A stretch of 64,000 nucleotides of DNA, from NCBI GenBank assembly GCA_903900265.1, contig CAIUMM010000031.1, forward strand, positions 1 to 64,000, given 5' to 3'. Numbering within the stretch: position 1 is the stretch's first letter; the number at the start of each line of letters is the position of its first letter. This DNA is from an uncultured Pseudomonadota bacterium (GTDB lineage Bacteria > Myxococcota_A > UBA796 > SXON01). Below the pieces are notes generated by a model. It had not been told where the DNA came from. It did not search any database and saw nothing but the letters and a program-made list of their open reading frames with translations. The position numbers and the translations under genes are program-made. Shown here piece after piece: positions 10,174 through 19,240 of the stretch.

Positions 10174-12336
10174 TCAGCTAAGGAACAGCATCTCGCGGTA
10201 GCGCGGCAACGGCCAACGGTTGTCGTTGACCATCGCTTCCGTCGCGTCGCACGCTTCACGCAGGGCGAGCAGCGCCGGCACGACGTGCGCGCAGAACGCC
10301 GCCGCCCGCTCGGCCTCGCTGCCCTCGCCTACGCCCCGGAGCGCGACGTCGAGCGCTTGCCGTGCCGCGTCTACCGCCTCGACGCGCAGCCCAAGCTCGT
10401 GGAAGCGCCGCGCCGCGGCAGGACCGACATCGGCGTGCGCGCGCGCTTCGGCCAGCTCGGCGATGGTGATCGGCAACACCGACACGTCGACGATGTCTTT
10501 CAACACGTCCGCTTCAATCTCGACCTTCTTGTTGTACTGCTCGACGCGCACTTCGAAGCGGCTGTGCAGCTCCTCGTGCGAGAAGACGCCGTGGCGCTTG
10601 AAGAGGTCGGACGCAGCGTCGGTAGCGAGGGCTGCGAGCGCCGCGGGGGTGTTGCGCGCGTGGGGCAAGCCGCGACGCTCGGCCTCGATCACCCACTCGG
10701 CGCCGTAGCCGTTGCCGTCAAAGCGCACCGGCGTCGACTCCTGCAACGCGCGACGCACGGCCGCCATCACCGCGGCCGTTCCGCCGCCGGCCTCGCTGAC
10801 CCATGCGTGGATCTGATCGATGCCGTCCGCGACGGCCGCGTTCAAGCACGTGGTCGGAAAGCTGATGGACGCCGAGGAGCCCACGGCGCGGAACTCAAAC
10901 TTGTTCCCCGTGAAGGCGAACGGCGAGGTGCGGTTGCGGTCGGTGTTGTCCTTGGCGATCGCGGGCAGCCGGTTGATGCCCAGCTCGATCATCGCCTGGC
11001 CGGCGTCGAGGGTGCTGACGTCGCCCGAGGCGATGCCGTCACAGATACGCGACAGGAAATCCCCGAGGAACACCGACATGATCGCCGGAGGAGCTTCGTT
11101 GGCACCAAGGCGGAAGTCGTTGCCGTGGGAGGCGATGCTCGCGCGCAAGACCGCCGCGTGACGGTACACACCCAGCAAGGTAGCCGCAAGGAACGTCAGG
11201 AAGCGAAGGTTCTCTTGCGGATTCTTGCCCGGATCGAGCAGGTTTTCCCCGCGGCTGTCCTGCAACGACCAGTTGATGTGCTTGCCCGAACCGTTGACGA
11301 ACGCGAAGGGCTTTTCGTGCAGCAGCAGCATGAAGTCGTGGCGCATCGCCACCTTGCGCATGGTCTGCATCACGAGCTGGTTGTGATCGGCGGCGAGGTT
11401 GGCTTCGGCGTAGATCGGGGCCAACTCGAACTGGCAGGGAGCGACCTCGTTGTGGCGGGTCTTGGCGCTCACGCCCAGCAGGTGCAGCTCCAGCTCCACC
11501 TCTTCCATGAAGGCCTGCACCCGCACCGGGATCGAGCCGAAGTAGTGATCTTCGAGCATCTGCCCCTTGGGAGGACGCGCACCCAACAGCGAGCGCCCGG
11601 CGATGACCAGATCCGGCCGCAAACCCGCATAAGCGCGGTCTACGAGGAAGTACTCCTGCTCCGGTCCGACGGTGACCGTCACGCGATGGGTGCTCTCGCC
11701 GAGCGCCGTGAGCAGCCGGGTCGCGGAGCGGGAGAGCGCCTCCATCGAGCGCAACAACGGCGCTTTTTCATCGAGCGCCTGACCGTGATATCCGAGGAAC
11801 GCCGAGGGGATGCACAACGTGCGGCCCGTCGGGCTCTCCATGATGAACATCGGCGAGGTCGGGTCCCACGCGGTGTAGCCGCGCGCCTCGAAGGTGGAGC
11901 GCATGCCGCCGCTGGGGAAGCTGGAGGCATCGGGCTCGCTCTGAAGGAGCATCGAGCCGGTGAACTTCTCGATCGGGCGACCGTCTTTGTCAAACCAAAG
12001 GAAGGAGTCGTGCTTCTCGGCGGTGGACCCCGTCATCGGATGGAACCAGTGACAGAAATGGGAGACACCCTGCTCCAACGCCCACTCTTTCACGGCGTGG
12101 GCGATGGCGTCCGCGACAGGGCGATCGAGCTTGCGACCGTGCTCTACGGTCTCTACCCACTTGGCAAAAACCTCGGGAGGCACGCGATCGCGCATGCGCT
12201 CGGAGTTGAAGGTCCGCGAGCCAAACAGCGAAGACACACGGAGCGGCCGACCCTGCGCGTCCTGCGGGCGGGAGAACGTACGGATGGAGCGGGATGCGGC
12301 CTTCTGGACAGCGTCGATGCGGGCACGATTGGACAA
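10174..12336 (-). CDS. glnN: Glutamine synthetase type III (GlnN)
   Basis: Makes glutamine from glutamate, ammonia and ATP. The 720-residue length and N-terminal motifs (SLFGSRTFNSERMRDR, then HWFHPMTGSTAEKHDSF) are characteristic of the type III family rather than the shorter types I and II. Active-site segments are visible: VGPEQEYFLVD (metal ligands), NGSGKHINWSLQD (substrate and ammonia site) and TSPFAFTGNKFEFRAVGSS. The start is TTG at 12336, chosen because GAGGTGA lies three bases upstream and the protein begins in register with the family. The regulatory adenylylation loop of type I enzymes is not expected here. No nearby nif or ntr genes are seen; upstream is a lipoprotein gene on the same strand, 65 bases away. 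Confidence 0.95.
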   Translation of the reverse strand: MSNRARIDAVQKAASRSIRTFSRPQDAQGRPLRVSSLFGSRTFNSERMRDRVPPEVFAKWVETVEHGRKLDRPVADAIAHAVKEWALEQGVSHFCHWFHPMTGSTAEKHDSFLWFDKDGRPIEKFTGSMLLQSEPDASSFPSGGMRSTFEARGYTAWDPTSPMFIMESPTGRTLCIPSAFLGYHGQALDEKAPLLRSMEALSRSATRLLTALGESTHRVTVTVGPEQEYFLVDRAYAGLRPDLVIAGRSLLGARPPKGQMLEDHYFGSIPVRVQAFMEEVELELHLLGVSAKTRHNEVAPCQFELAPIYAEANLAADHNQLVMQTMRKVAMRHDFMLLLHEKPFAFVNGSGKHINWSLQDSRGENLLDPGKNPQENLRFLTFLAATLLGVYRHAAVLRASIASHGNDFRLGANEAPPAIMSVFLGDFLSRICDGIASGDVSTLDAGQAMIELGINRLPAIAKDNTDRNRTSPFAFTGNKFEFRAVGSSASISFPTTCLNAAVADGIDQIHAWVSEAGGGTAAVMAAVRRALQESTPVRFDGNGYGAEWVIEAERRGLPHARNTPAALAALATDAASDLFKRHGVFSHEELHSRFEVRVEQYNKKVEIEADVLKDIVDVSVLPITIAELAEARAHADVGPAAARRFHELGLRVEAVDAARQALDVALRGVGEGSEAERAAAFCAHVVPALLALREACDATEAMVNDNRWPLPRYREMLFLS

Positions 12337-12401
12337 GGGTCACCTCGAAGCGCCGCGTGTACCCCGCCCCTATCCGCAGTTCAAGCCGAATCTGCTACGG
12401 T

Positions 12402-13805
12402 TCAGCGAACAGCGCAGTCGGTCTCCCACGCCGCGTATGCGGCGCGCATCGTGTCGGGCGTGCCGTACTGAACTTGGCCGGATGAAACAAGCGGGTCCAC
12501 GACCGTTGCCAGCGCCGCGTCGATCTCCGCCATGTCCACCGCGAGCCCGGCTTCAAGGTAAGCATCGAAGTCGGGATCCGACACCTCGGGGCCAAAGCCG
12601 TCCACGTGCTCCATGAAGTACCAGGTGTTCACGAAGCCCGCGACCGCGTGAGCGCGCACCTGCGCGAGGTGGCGCTCCGCGTAGGCGCCGAAGCGCGTGT
12701 GGTCGGCCTCCCGGACCCCGCTGCCGGGCAGATAAACCACCGGCCCATCGGGATCGTGGAGCGCAAAGGCCGCTTCATCCGATGCGCCGGAGCCTTCGGC
12801 TGGGCGCCATGGCTGTACCCGCGGCACCGCGAGATCCAGCTGCGTGTCGGGGTTCTTGAAGGCGGTGACGCTCTGGATCCCCGCGGCGGCCATTCGGTTC
12901 CAGATCCCCAGCGAGAAGCCTCCGTTCAGGTCGCGCACGTCCAGACCCGCGTCTGAAAAATCATGCCGGGCGGTTCGAACCGCTTTTTCAAGCGCCTCCG
13001 CGCCGTCCGACTCATTGTGCACGTGCACCGACCACGACATGCCCCCAGCGGCACGGGCGGAGAACCAACTCGGATCCCAGACGGCCGCGCCTTCGACGAA
13101 GGTCTGCCCGGGCTGCAACGTCAACGCAGCCCCGTGCGCGGCGAGCGTTCGGGACAGCGCCTCGACCACAGAAGCACGCCGACGCCAGTTGTCGGCGTCG
13201 GTGACCAGCTCCGGCGCCTCTTCGATGTGCATCAAAAAGCCGAGGAGCACCGGGGCTGCGCCGACCACATCGGCCATATCCGCCCATTGCTGACCGGTGA
13301 TCTGCAGCTCGACTGCTCCCGCACCGCTCATGGGCTGATCGAGCTCGAGGGTGAAGCGGTTGCCGTTCTCGCTGATGATCACGTCCTGTTCCATCTCGAG
13401 CGGGACGCCGGGAGCGCAGGTCCAGGATGCCAAATCGGTAGAGCGACCGGACTCTAAGCGTTGCACCAACGTGAGCTCCGCTGGAGTCGCGCAGGTCATG
13501 GACCCGACAATACCATAGCTCATCCCTCGGTTTAGGTAGAGCTCGCTGCGGGCTGCACCCTGCCCGTCCCACGCCACGCCCGAGCCGGCGCTCTGCACGA
13601 CGAGGTCTCCGTCCCACAGCGCGGTGGCGACATCGAGGCGCAGCTCGGGCTCAGTCACCGGGGTGAACCCATCCGGAGGCGACAGCAAACAACGCGGATC
13701 GCTCGCGCTGTCGTCCCCGGACTTCCGGGAGATGCACCCACAGCACGCCAACGCGAAGACTGCGCCGTGCGCCCATGCAGCGAGCTCCCGGCGCCGCACG
13801 CTCAC
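12402..13805 (-). CDS. Predicted lipoprotein, possibly polysaccharide-deacetylase-like fold
   Basis: GTG at 13805 overlaps the pgi stop as GTGA, so translation is probably coupled; a longer start at 13859 is possible. With the GTG start the protein has 467 residues, begins MSVRRREL, and has a hydrophobic segment ending in a Cys-rich lipobox (ALACCGC). The mature part contains segments that resemble (beta/alpha)-barrel deacetylase-like lipoproteins: SWSVHVHNE, GIWNRMAAAGIQSVTAFKN, GFVNTWYFMEHVDGFG and DMAEIDAALATVVDPLVSSG. I do not see the complete catalytic Asp/His set of carbohydrate esterase family 4, so the activity is unproven. Coupling to pgi suggests co-expression but not shared function. 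Confidence 0.75.
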   Translation of the reverse strand: MSVRRRELAAWAHGAVFALACCGCISRKSGDDSASDPRCLLSPPDGFTPVTEPELRLDVATALWDGDLVVQSAGSGVAWDGQGAARSELYLNRGMSYGIVGSMTCATPAELTLVQRLESGRSTDLASWTCAPGVPLEMEQDVIISENGNRFTLELDQPMSGAGAVELQITGQQWADMADVVGAAPVLLGFLMHIEEAPELVTDADNWRRRASVVEALSRTLAAHGAALTLQPGQTFVEGAAVWDPSWFSARAAGGMSWSVHVHNESDGAEALEKAVRTARHDFSDAGLDVRDLNGGFSLGIWNRMAAAGIQSVTAFKNPDTQLDLAVPRVQPWRPAEGSGASDEAAFALHDPDGPVVYLPGSGVREADHTRFGAYAERHLAQVRAHAVAGFVNTWYFMEHVDGFGPEVSDPDFDAYLEAGLAVDMAEIDAALATVVDPLVSSGQVQYGTPDTMRAAYAAWETDCAVR

Positions 13806-15406
13806 GCCGGTCCGCGACGGAACAGATCCTCCGAGGGACGATCCGCCTCTTCGCAGCAAACTCCGCGTTCATTCGTCGCGAGGCGACGCAGGATGTGCCA
13901 CGCCTCGCCCGCGTCCACGCCCCCGACCCGCGCAGCGAGCGCACCCGCTGTCTCCCCTTCCGGCCCCAACGCAGCGACGAGCGCGCTCGACACTCCAAGG
14001 ATCGCAGCGGCCGCCCGTTTTCCAGCTTCCACCCCGGGCTGATGGTAGGCGTTCACCCCTACAAAGCTCGCGTAGTACCCGACCGCGCGCTCGTACAACG
14101 CGACGAGCGCCCCCACCCGAAGCGCATCCACGACCGGCAAGCTCACGGTGATCGAGCCATGGCCGGCTTCGGAGAGCGCGCGACGCGTCCCGAGCCAAAA
14201 ACCCTGTAGGAAATCACCGGATTGCACACCGGGAGCGACGTCTTCTTGCCCGGAGTAGCCGTCGTCTTCTACGGCAACGAAGGTCACGAAGTGGTCGTCG
14301 GGACCGTCGCGCAGCTGTTGTACGTAGGCGTGCTGGTCGGTGGATCCCTTGTTTCCGTACACCGTCAGGCCCTGGTGGACGACGCGTCCATTCACATCGA
14401 GGGTTTTTCCAATGGACTCCATGATGAGCTGCTGGAGGTAGCGCGAGAACAGCACGAGGCGATCGCGGTACGGCAGCACGACCATCGCGCGTTTGGCCTT
14501 GCCCTCGGTGAACGCCAACCACGCGAGGGCCAGCATCGCCGCCGGGTTCTGCTCGACCGTCGCTCTCCGCGTGTGGGCGTCCATCAACGCCGCCCCCTCT
14601 AAAAACGCGTCCGCGTCCACGCCCTGAAGGAGCATCGGCAACACACCCACCGCGCTCGCGAGGCTGGTCCGGCCGCCGACCCAATCCCACATCGGCACCC
14701 GCGCCCGCCAACCCGCAGCGCTGTTCCACAGCTGGCTGCCCTCGCCGCTCACCGCGATCGCCCGGGACTCAAAATCCACCTCGGCGCGCGCAAAAGCGGC
14801 TTGAGTCTCGATCAGCGCGTTGCGCGTCTCCGCGGTCCCTCCGCTCTTCGAGATGCACACCACCAGGGTTTCTTCGAGGATCAACGGTCCGAGTACCCGG
14901 GCGATGCCTTCGGGATCGGTGTTGTCGAGGAAGCGCACCGCGAGCCGGTCGTCGGGCTCACCGAGCGCGTCGGCGACGAGCTGGGGACCCAGCGCCGAAC
15001 CGCCGATCCCCAGCACCAAGACGGTGCGAAAGCGGAGATCGCTGTCGTTGTCGCCTTCGGCGTCGTCAGGCTCTACGCGCTCTCGGTGCACCGTACGGGT
15101 GAGCGCGTGGCACTGCGCCAAGGCCTCGCGGATCGCGCCCTGCAAGGAGGCCGGCGCTCGATCGGCATCCCGCAGCCAGTAATGCCCGACTTGGCGCGCT
15201 TCATCCGGATTCGCGACCGCGCCCGCTTCAAGGGCCGTCATCGCCGCATGGGCGGCAGCAAAGTCGTGGGCTGCGAGCGGACGCCCCATGTGCGAGAAGT
15301 CGAGCACGATCCCCAGATCAGGGGCACGCCAGAGCGCGGGAGTGGAGAGCGCAGGCGCGGAGAGCGCAGGAGCGGAGAGCGAGGGATCGAAAGAGGCGTC
15401 AGACAT
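13802..15406 (-). CDS. pgi: Glucose-6-phosphate isomerase
   Basis: Interconverts glucose 6-phosphate and fructose 6-phosphate in glycolysis and gluconeogenesis. The 534-residue product carries the sugar-isomerase core: LGIGGSALGPQL, then SKSGGTAETRNALIE (phosphate binding), then GSTDQHAYVQQLRDG (a Pgi signature) and YHQPGVEAGKRAA near the C-terminus with the conserved Lys. ATG at 15406 is preferred over an upstream TTG (15448) because the extra residues overlap the divergent promoter region. The N-terminus has a short low-complexity repeat, SAPALSAPALSTPAL, encoded by near-identical 15-base units. Only 44 bases separate it from the divergent FKBP gene, so their promoters must overlap. Confidence 0.96.
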   Translation of the reverse strand: MSDASFDPSLSAPALSAPALSTPALWRAPDLGIVLDFSHMGRPLAAHDFAAAHAAMTALEAGAVANPDEARQVGHYWLRDADRAPASLQGAIREALAQCHALTRTVHRERVEPDDAEGDNDSDLRFRTVLVLGIGGSALGPQLVADALGEPDDRLAVRFLDNTDPEGIARVLGPLILEETLVVCISKSGGTAETRNALIETQAAFARAEVDFESRAIAVSGEGSQLWNSAAGWRARVPMWDWVGGRTSLASAVGVLPMLLQGVDADAFLEGAALMDAHTRRATVEQNPAAMLALAWLAFTEGKAKRAMVVLPYRDRLVLFSRYLQQLIMESIGKTLDVNGRVVHQGLTVYGNKGSTDQHAYVQQLRDGPDDHFVTFVAVEDDGYSGQEDVAPGVQSGDFLQGFWLGTRRALSEAGHGSITVSLPVVDALRVGALVALYERAVGYYASFVGVNAYHQPGVEAGKRAAAAILGVSSALVAALGPEGETAGALAARVGGVDAGEAWHILRRLATNERGVCCEEADRPSEDLFRRGPA

Positions 15407-15450
15407 GGCCCCAAGGTAGCCCGCGATGTGCGCTCTGGATACGAGCAACC

Positions 15451-15909
15451 ATGCTTCGTCCTCTTTGCGCCACGCTCCTCCTGCTGTGCTCCCTGGTCAC
15501 GCTCCCCGGATGTCCGCATTCGAACGGAACTCCTACGCTTCCCACCGACGTGCACGCGATCGAGCCCGTGACGCTGCCGGACGGGCTGGTGTACTACCTG
15601 ATCAAGCCCGGCACCGGCGTGCAGCCCAAGGCCGGGGACACCGTGAAGGTGCACTACACCGGCTGGCTCACCGACGGGACCAAGTTTGACTCGTCCATCG
15701 ATCGCGGCGAGCCCATCGAATTCAGCGTGGGCGTCGGTGAGGTGATCAAGGGCTGGGACGAAGCGGTCCTGGGCATGAAGGTAGGCGAAAAGCGGCAGCT
15801 TCGCATCCCATCGGCGCTCGGCTACGGCGCAAGCGGCGCCGGCGGGATGATCCCCCCCAACGCGATCCTCGTGTTTGACGTCGAGCTGATCGCCGTCGCG
15901 CCGTCGTAG
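15451..15909 (+). CDS. FKBP-type peptidyl-prolyl cis-trans isomerase, lipoprotein
   Basis: Catalyses proline cis-trans isomerisation, probably on envelope proteins. The 152-residue product has a signal peptide (MLRPLCATLLLLCSL) ending in the lipobox LPGC at residue 21, a short linker, and one complete FKBP domain (about residues 45-150) with VKVHYTGWLTDGTKFDSS and VIKGWDEAVLGMKVGEK followed by IPSALGYG, all family hallmarks. The aromatic pocket residues expected from these motifs (Tyr, Phe, Trp) are present. It ends with VFDVELIAV, the usual last strand. It is a single gene; the 61 bases after it hold no clear terminator before the convergent COG0523 gene. Confidence 0.95.
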   Translation: MLRPLCATLLLLCSLVTLPGCPHSNGTPTLPTDVHAIEPVTLPDGLVYYLIKPGTGVQPKAGDTVKVHYTGWLTDGTKFDSSIDRGEPIEFSVGVGEVIKGWDEAVLGMKVGEKRQLRIPSALGYGASGAGGMIPPNAILVFDVELIAVAPS

Positions 15910-15970
15910 CGAGGGACTTCGCGGGAAACTTCGCGAAGTACACGCTAGCCTACACGCGAGAGAGCAGACC

Positions 15971-17293
15971 TCAAAGGATGCGGATGCGCGTCAACGCCTT
16001 GACGTTGGCGCAGGTTCCGCCCGCGGGGACCAGCACCCGAAACGGTCCGCCTTGTCCCTTGGGAAGCGGCTGTCCGTCCAACGCATAGACCAGCAGCGCA
16101 TCGCCCAGCGCATCCACGCGGATGGGCTCGGTGATCATGCCGTCGGCCGCCGAAAGCACGACCCGCGCATCCGAAGGCGCGGACAACAAACCGACGACGT
16201 CTCGGAGCAGCACCGCTGTGCCGACCCGGCCAGGCACAGACGCCGCGACGTCCAGCGCGCCCAATCGCGCTAAGCCACCTCGAGTCAGCTCCATGCGATT
16301 GGCGTCGGCATCGACCAGCTCTACGCCATCCGGCTCGCCCACCGCCGGCCGAGACCGCGCGGCCTCTACCTTGGCGAGGATGCCCTCGAGGTCTGTGCTT
16401 GTCGCGACGATGAGGTCAAAACGACTGTCACGGCGCCATGGGGTGCCCCGCTGTTCGACCACCCCGCCGGCCCGATCGACGCGGATCCACCCAATGTCGG
16501 AGTGAAACATGCCTTTGAAACGAAGAATGGCTGCATCTTGCAGCACGTCGTTCAACGCCCGCCAGTCGTAGACCTCCGACGGGCCCACGATCCGCGACGC
16601 GCTGTGGAAGTTCACCGTGGAGTCGGCGTCGTGATCGTGCCCGTGACCGTGCCCGTGCCCGTGATCGTCATCGTGATCGTGCCCGTGATCCTGCGCGGGC
16701 TCCGCGCGCGACCAATCGGGAACATCCGCCGGCAGCGCGCCGTGGCTGGTCTCGATCACCCGTAGGAACGGGGGCCACTTGGTGCGCACCGCCTCGCGAA
16801 TTCGCCCGAGCGCGGCTTCGCTGGCCAGATCGATGCGATTGACCACGAGCACGTCCCCGCCTTCCCACTGCTCGTGCATCAAGGGGTCGCTGGCGTCGAA
16901 CTTCTCGGGATCGAGGACCACGATCACCGGCCGCAGATCCACCCGGCTGGCCAAGCCCCCGCGCACAAGCATGTCTACGACGTCGCGCGGGCGGCCGAGC
17001 CCAGACGGCTCGATGTAGATGCGATCGGGGCGCGTCACGTCCAGCAGCTCGCCAACCACGCGGACCAGCCCCTCGGGCGCGGTGCAGCATACGCAGCCGC
17101 CGGGGATGTTCAGCACGCGCTCGGCGCCGTCGGTCTCTCCGCCCAAGCGCGACGCGTCGATCGCCGCCTCCCCAAAGTCATTCACCACCAGCGCCGCTCG
17201 CTCAGAACCCGCGCGCGCCGCGACAAGCGCCGTCAGCGTGGTGGTTTTTCCCACCCCAAGAAAGCCGCTTACGATGTGAACCGGGATGCGCAC
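15971..17293 (-). CDS. COG0523 (CobW/ZNG1-like) metal chaperone GTPase
   Basis: GTPases of this family deliver metals, often zinc or cobalt, to client enzymes in the cytoplasm. Visible: Walker A GFLGVGKTTTL near the N-terminus, the metal-binding motif GGCVCC (CxCC), an IEPSGLG switch segment, a VVNRID guanine-specificity motif, then a His/Asp-rich loop (DHGHDHDDDHGHGHGHGHD) typical of zinc-handling members, and a CobW C-terminal domain. The start is GTG at 17293, which shares its first base with the TAG stop of the upstream carboxypeptidase gene; an in-frame ATG at 17344 would add 17 non-family residues. The coupling suggests that metal supply and a cell-wall enzyme are made together. The specific metal cannot be told from sequence. 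Confidence 0.92.
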   Translation of the reverse strand: MRIPVHIVSGFLGVGKTTTLTALVAARAGSERAALVVNDFGEAAIDASRLGGETDGAERVLNIPGGCVCCTAPEGLVRVVGELLDVTRPDRIYIEPSGLGRPRDVVDMLVRGGLASRVDLRPVIVVLDPEKFDASDPLMHEQWEGGDVLVVNRIDLASEAALGRIREAVRTKWPPFLRVIETSHGALPADVPDWSRAEPAQDHGHDHDDDHGHGHGHGHDHDADSTVNFHSASRIVGPSEVYDWRALNDVLQDAAILRFKGMFHSDIGWIRVDRAGGVVEQRGTPWRRDSRFDLIVATSTDLEGILAKVEAARSRPAVGEPDGVELVDADANRMELTRGGLARLGALDVAASVPGRVGTAVLLRDVVGLLSAPSDARVVLSAADGMITEPIRVDALGDALLVYALDGQPLPKGQGGPFRVLVPAGGTCANVKALTRIRIL

Positions 17294-18300
17294 TATCCCT
17301 TCGCCTGCTCCAACCAGTCCAACACCCGCCCCATGTCGGCCCAACGGGTCATTTTGCCGTCCGCGCCCAAAAGCGTGACGACGATGCGCCGACCATCTTC
17401 GGTCTGGAGCACCGTGGTGAAGCAGTAGCGGGCGGTGTCCGTGTACCCGGTTTTCGCAGCTTCAATGACCAAGTCTTCGCGACCTACAAGGTGGTCCGTC
17501 GAGAACAGGCGGCGCGTGCTGTGCCCATCCCGCTCGATGTCCCAAAACGGCGCAGAGGCGACCATCGACAACACGGGATGCGCAGCCACCGCGATGGTCG
17601 CGCGCGCGATGTCCCGGGCGGTGGACAGGTTCTCATCTTCGAGCCCGGAAGGATCGGTCCACGACGAATGGTCCATGCCAAGCTCGGCGCTGACGACGTT
17701 CATCTGGCTGACAAAGTCCTCCACATCCGCACCCGCCGCTGCAGCGAGCCCCAACGCAGCGCGGTTGTCCGACGCGACGAGCGCGGCACCAAGGACATCC
17801 CAGCCATGCAAACAATCGCCGGTGGAGAGCCGGGACCGCGCACCCGAACGGGACGGGTACTGGGCCGCCGTGACACAGATGCCGTCATCGAGGTTCGGCT
17901 GCAACGACATGAACGTCAGCGAGCTGACGAGCTTGGTGATCGACGCCACCGGCCGCACGTTGTCGGCATTTTTTTCAAACAGGACCTTCCCGGCGTCCAA
18001 ATCGTAGATGAACGCGGAGCGCGCGCGCAACGACAGCCCAGAACGCGGGCCTTCCGCCGAAAGCATAGGCAACGCCTCTACATCGGCGCCCGCGGGGTAC
18101 CACGCCGGGCGAGCCCATTCGACGGCCACTGGCGCGGATTCTGCCTTGCGGGACACCTGGGAAACACCCGCCGCGTACGCCGAAACCGACGCACCGATGC
18201 GGGGCGCAGAGGCGCCGGTGATGCTCGAGAGCACAATCGCCGCGAGGCCCAGCGTGCCTACACTCCACAACGTCACGCCTACACGGATCAAAGTCTTCAC
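17293..18300 (-). CDS. Serine-type D-alanyl-D-alanine carboxypeptidase (PBP5/endopeptidase-like)
   Basis: Predicted periplasmic penicillin-binding protein that trims or cleaves peptidoglycan stem peptides. All three catalytic motifs of the family are present: SITK (Ser120-Lys123), SDN (177-179) and KTG (283-285). An N-terminal hydrophobic segment (about residues 9-32) is a signal peptide or anchor. The 335-residue length fits the compact low-molecular-mass PBP7 type, without the PBP5 C-terminal anchoring domain. The start is GTG at 18300. A TTGACA -35-like hexamer lies upstream at 18348-18353, but no good -10 is seen at the right distance. The stop overlaps the GTG of the COG0523 gene by one base, indicating one transcript and coupled translation. 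Confidence 0.93.
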   Translation of the reverse strand: MKTLIRVGVTLWSVGTLGLAAIVLSSITGASAPRIGASVSAYAAGVSQVSRKAESAPVAVEWARPAWYPAGADVEALPMLSAEGPRSGLSLRARSAFIYDLDAGKVLFEKNADNVRPVASITKLVSSLTFMSLQPNLDDGICVTAAQYPSRSGARSRLSTGDCLHGWDVLGAALVASDNRAALGLAAAAGADVEDFVSQMNVVSAELGMDHSSWTDPSGLEDENLSTARDIARATIAVAAHPVLSMVASAPFWDIERDGHSTRRLFSTDHLVGREDLVIEAAKTGYTDTARYCFTTVLQTEDGRRIVVTLLGADGKMTRWADMGRVLDWLEQAKG

Positions 18301-18463
18301 AGGATCACTCGCGCCAAAACCGCATACTCACCCGGCAGGCCTTGCCATGTCAAGGGGCTTTGGGGGGATAGCGTACATTTCATGTGCACCTGCGCAGCTT
18401 AGCATCAAAGGCTTGATCTGCGGCCCCCAGCACGCTAAACCCCCGCGCAGTCTTGGAGCCTCG

Positions 18464-19237
18464 TTGCCTCGCGGAGACCTCGTTCGTCAGCGGTTGAACG
18501 CCCACATTCGTGCGGGTGGCTTGGTTTTGGGTGAAGGTGCCGGTGTACACGGCGCCCTCGCAAAACTTGAAGGTGCGGTGCGGACGCCCCTGTCCGAAGC
18601 TGCGACCATCGCGATGGCGACCGGCCTCGCCTTGGCCGGAAAGTCCGTCGTGGTCGAGCTAGTCGACCCGGCTAGCCTCGCGCGAGCGCTCGACGCGGTA
18701 GCGGATCTGGCAGACATCGCGGTGCGCACCGAGCGCACGTTCACGCCGAGCGTGGTGATTCGCGTTCCGGGCGGAACCGACCTGCGCGCGTTGAGCCTGC
18801 CGGTGTTCATCGCTGGCCGGGAGTCCGATGCCGCCGAGCAGCTCGCTCAGGCCCTTCAGCGCGGAGGCGTCTGCGTCCTCGTCGATGACAGCAACCCCGA
18901 AGCCCCCGAAGGCTTGCCCGAAGCCCCTGCAGGTGAGCCCGTCGTGCTCCGCGAGGGCGCGGCGATCACGGTGCTCGCGGTGGGCGGAGCCTGTGCCGCC
19001 GCGCTGGCCGCAGCCGAAGGCTTCGACGCGCACGTTGTGGAGGTGCGCGGCGCAGGTTCCGTCGCCGCCGCGATCGCGCGGACGGGCCGCGTCGTCGTCG
19101 TGGGCGACAAGCCCGGAAGCCTGACCGCAAGCTTGAACGAAGCGTTTTGGTCTCTCGAAGCGCCCTGGGTACAGCTCCCGCGCGGCTCGACCGTCGACGC
19201 TGTACGCAACGCCATTCACTCTGTCCTTGGAGCCTGA
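18464..19237 (+). CDS. Shrunken 2-oxoacid dehydrogenase E1-beta-like protein
   Basis: First gene of a three-gene operon with E2 and an E1-alpha-like gene. The product (257 residues from TTG at 18464; TTG at 18494 is the alternative) retains fragments recognisable from E1-beta: VLGEGAGVHGALAKLEG, then RTPLSEAATIAMATGLALAGKSVVVEL reduced from the TPLSEAG motif, then a C-terminal half with ITVLAVGGACAAALAAA and VVVVGD. Family members have about 325 residues, and the central cofactor-binding and partner-contact segment is missing or unrecognisable. A GGAG lies five bases before the chosen TTG. Probably not a working E1. It may be structural, or the assignment may be a distant resemblance. The 163-base gap upstream (18301-18463) shows no clear promoter. 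Confidence 0.7.
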   Translation: MPRGDLVRQRLNAHIRAGGLVLGEGAGVHGALAKLEGAVRTPLSEAATIAMATGLALAGKSVVVELVDPASLARALDAVADLADIAVRTERTFTPSVVIRVPGGTDLRALSLPVFIAGRESDAAEQLAQALQRGGVCVLVDDSNPEAPEGLPEAPAGEPVVLREGAAITVLAVGGACAAALAAAEGFDAHVVEVRGAGSVAAAIARTGRVVVVGDKPGSLTASLNEAFWSLEAPWVQLPRGSTVDAVRNAIHSVLGA

Positions 19238-19240
19238 CCG

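Noticed and set aside
10285-12471. 728-codon open frame on the plus strand
   Set aside because: Antisense to glnN, whose product has all type III glutamine synthetase motifs. The plus product is Arg/Gly/Val-rich and unlike any family.
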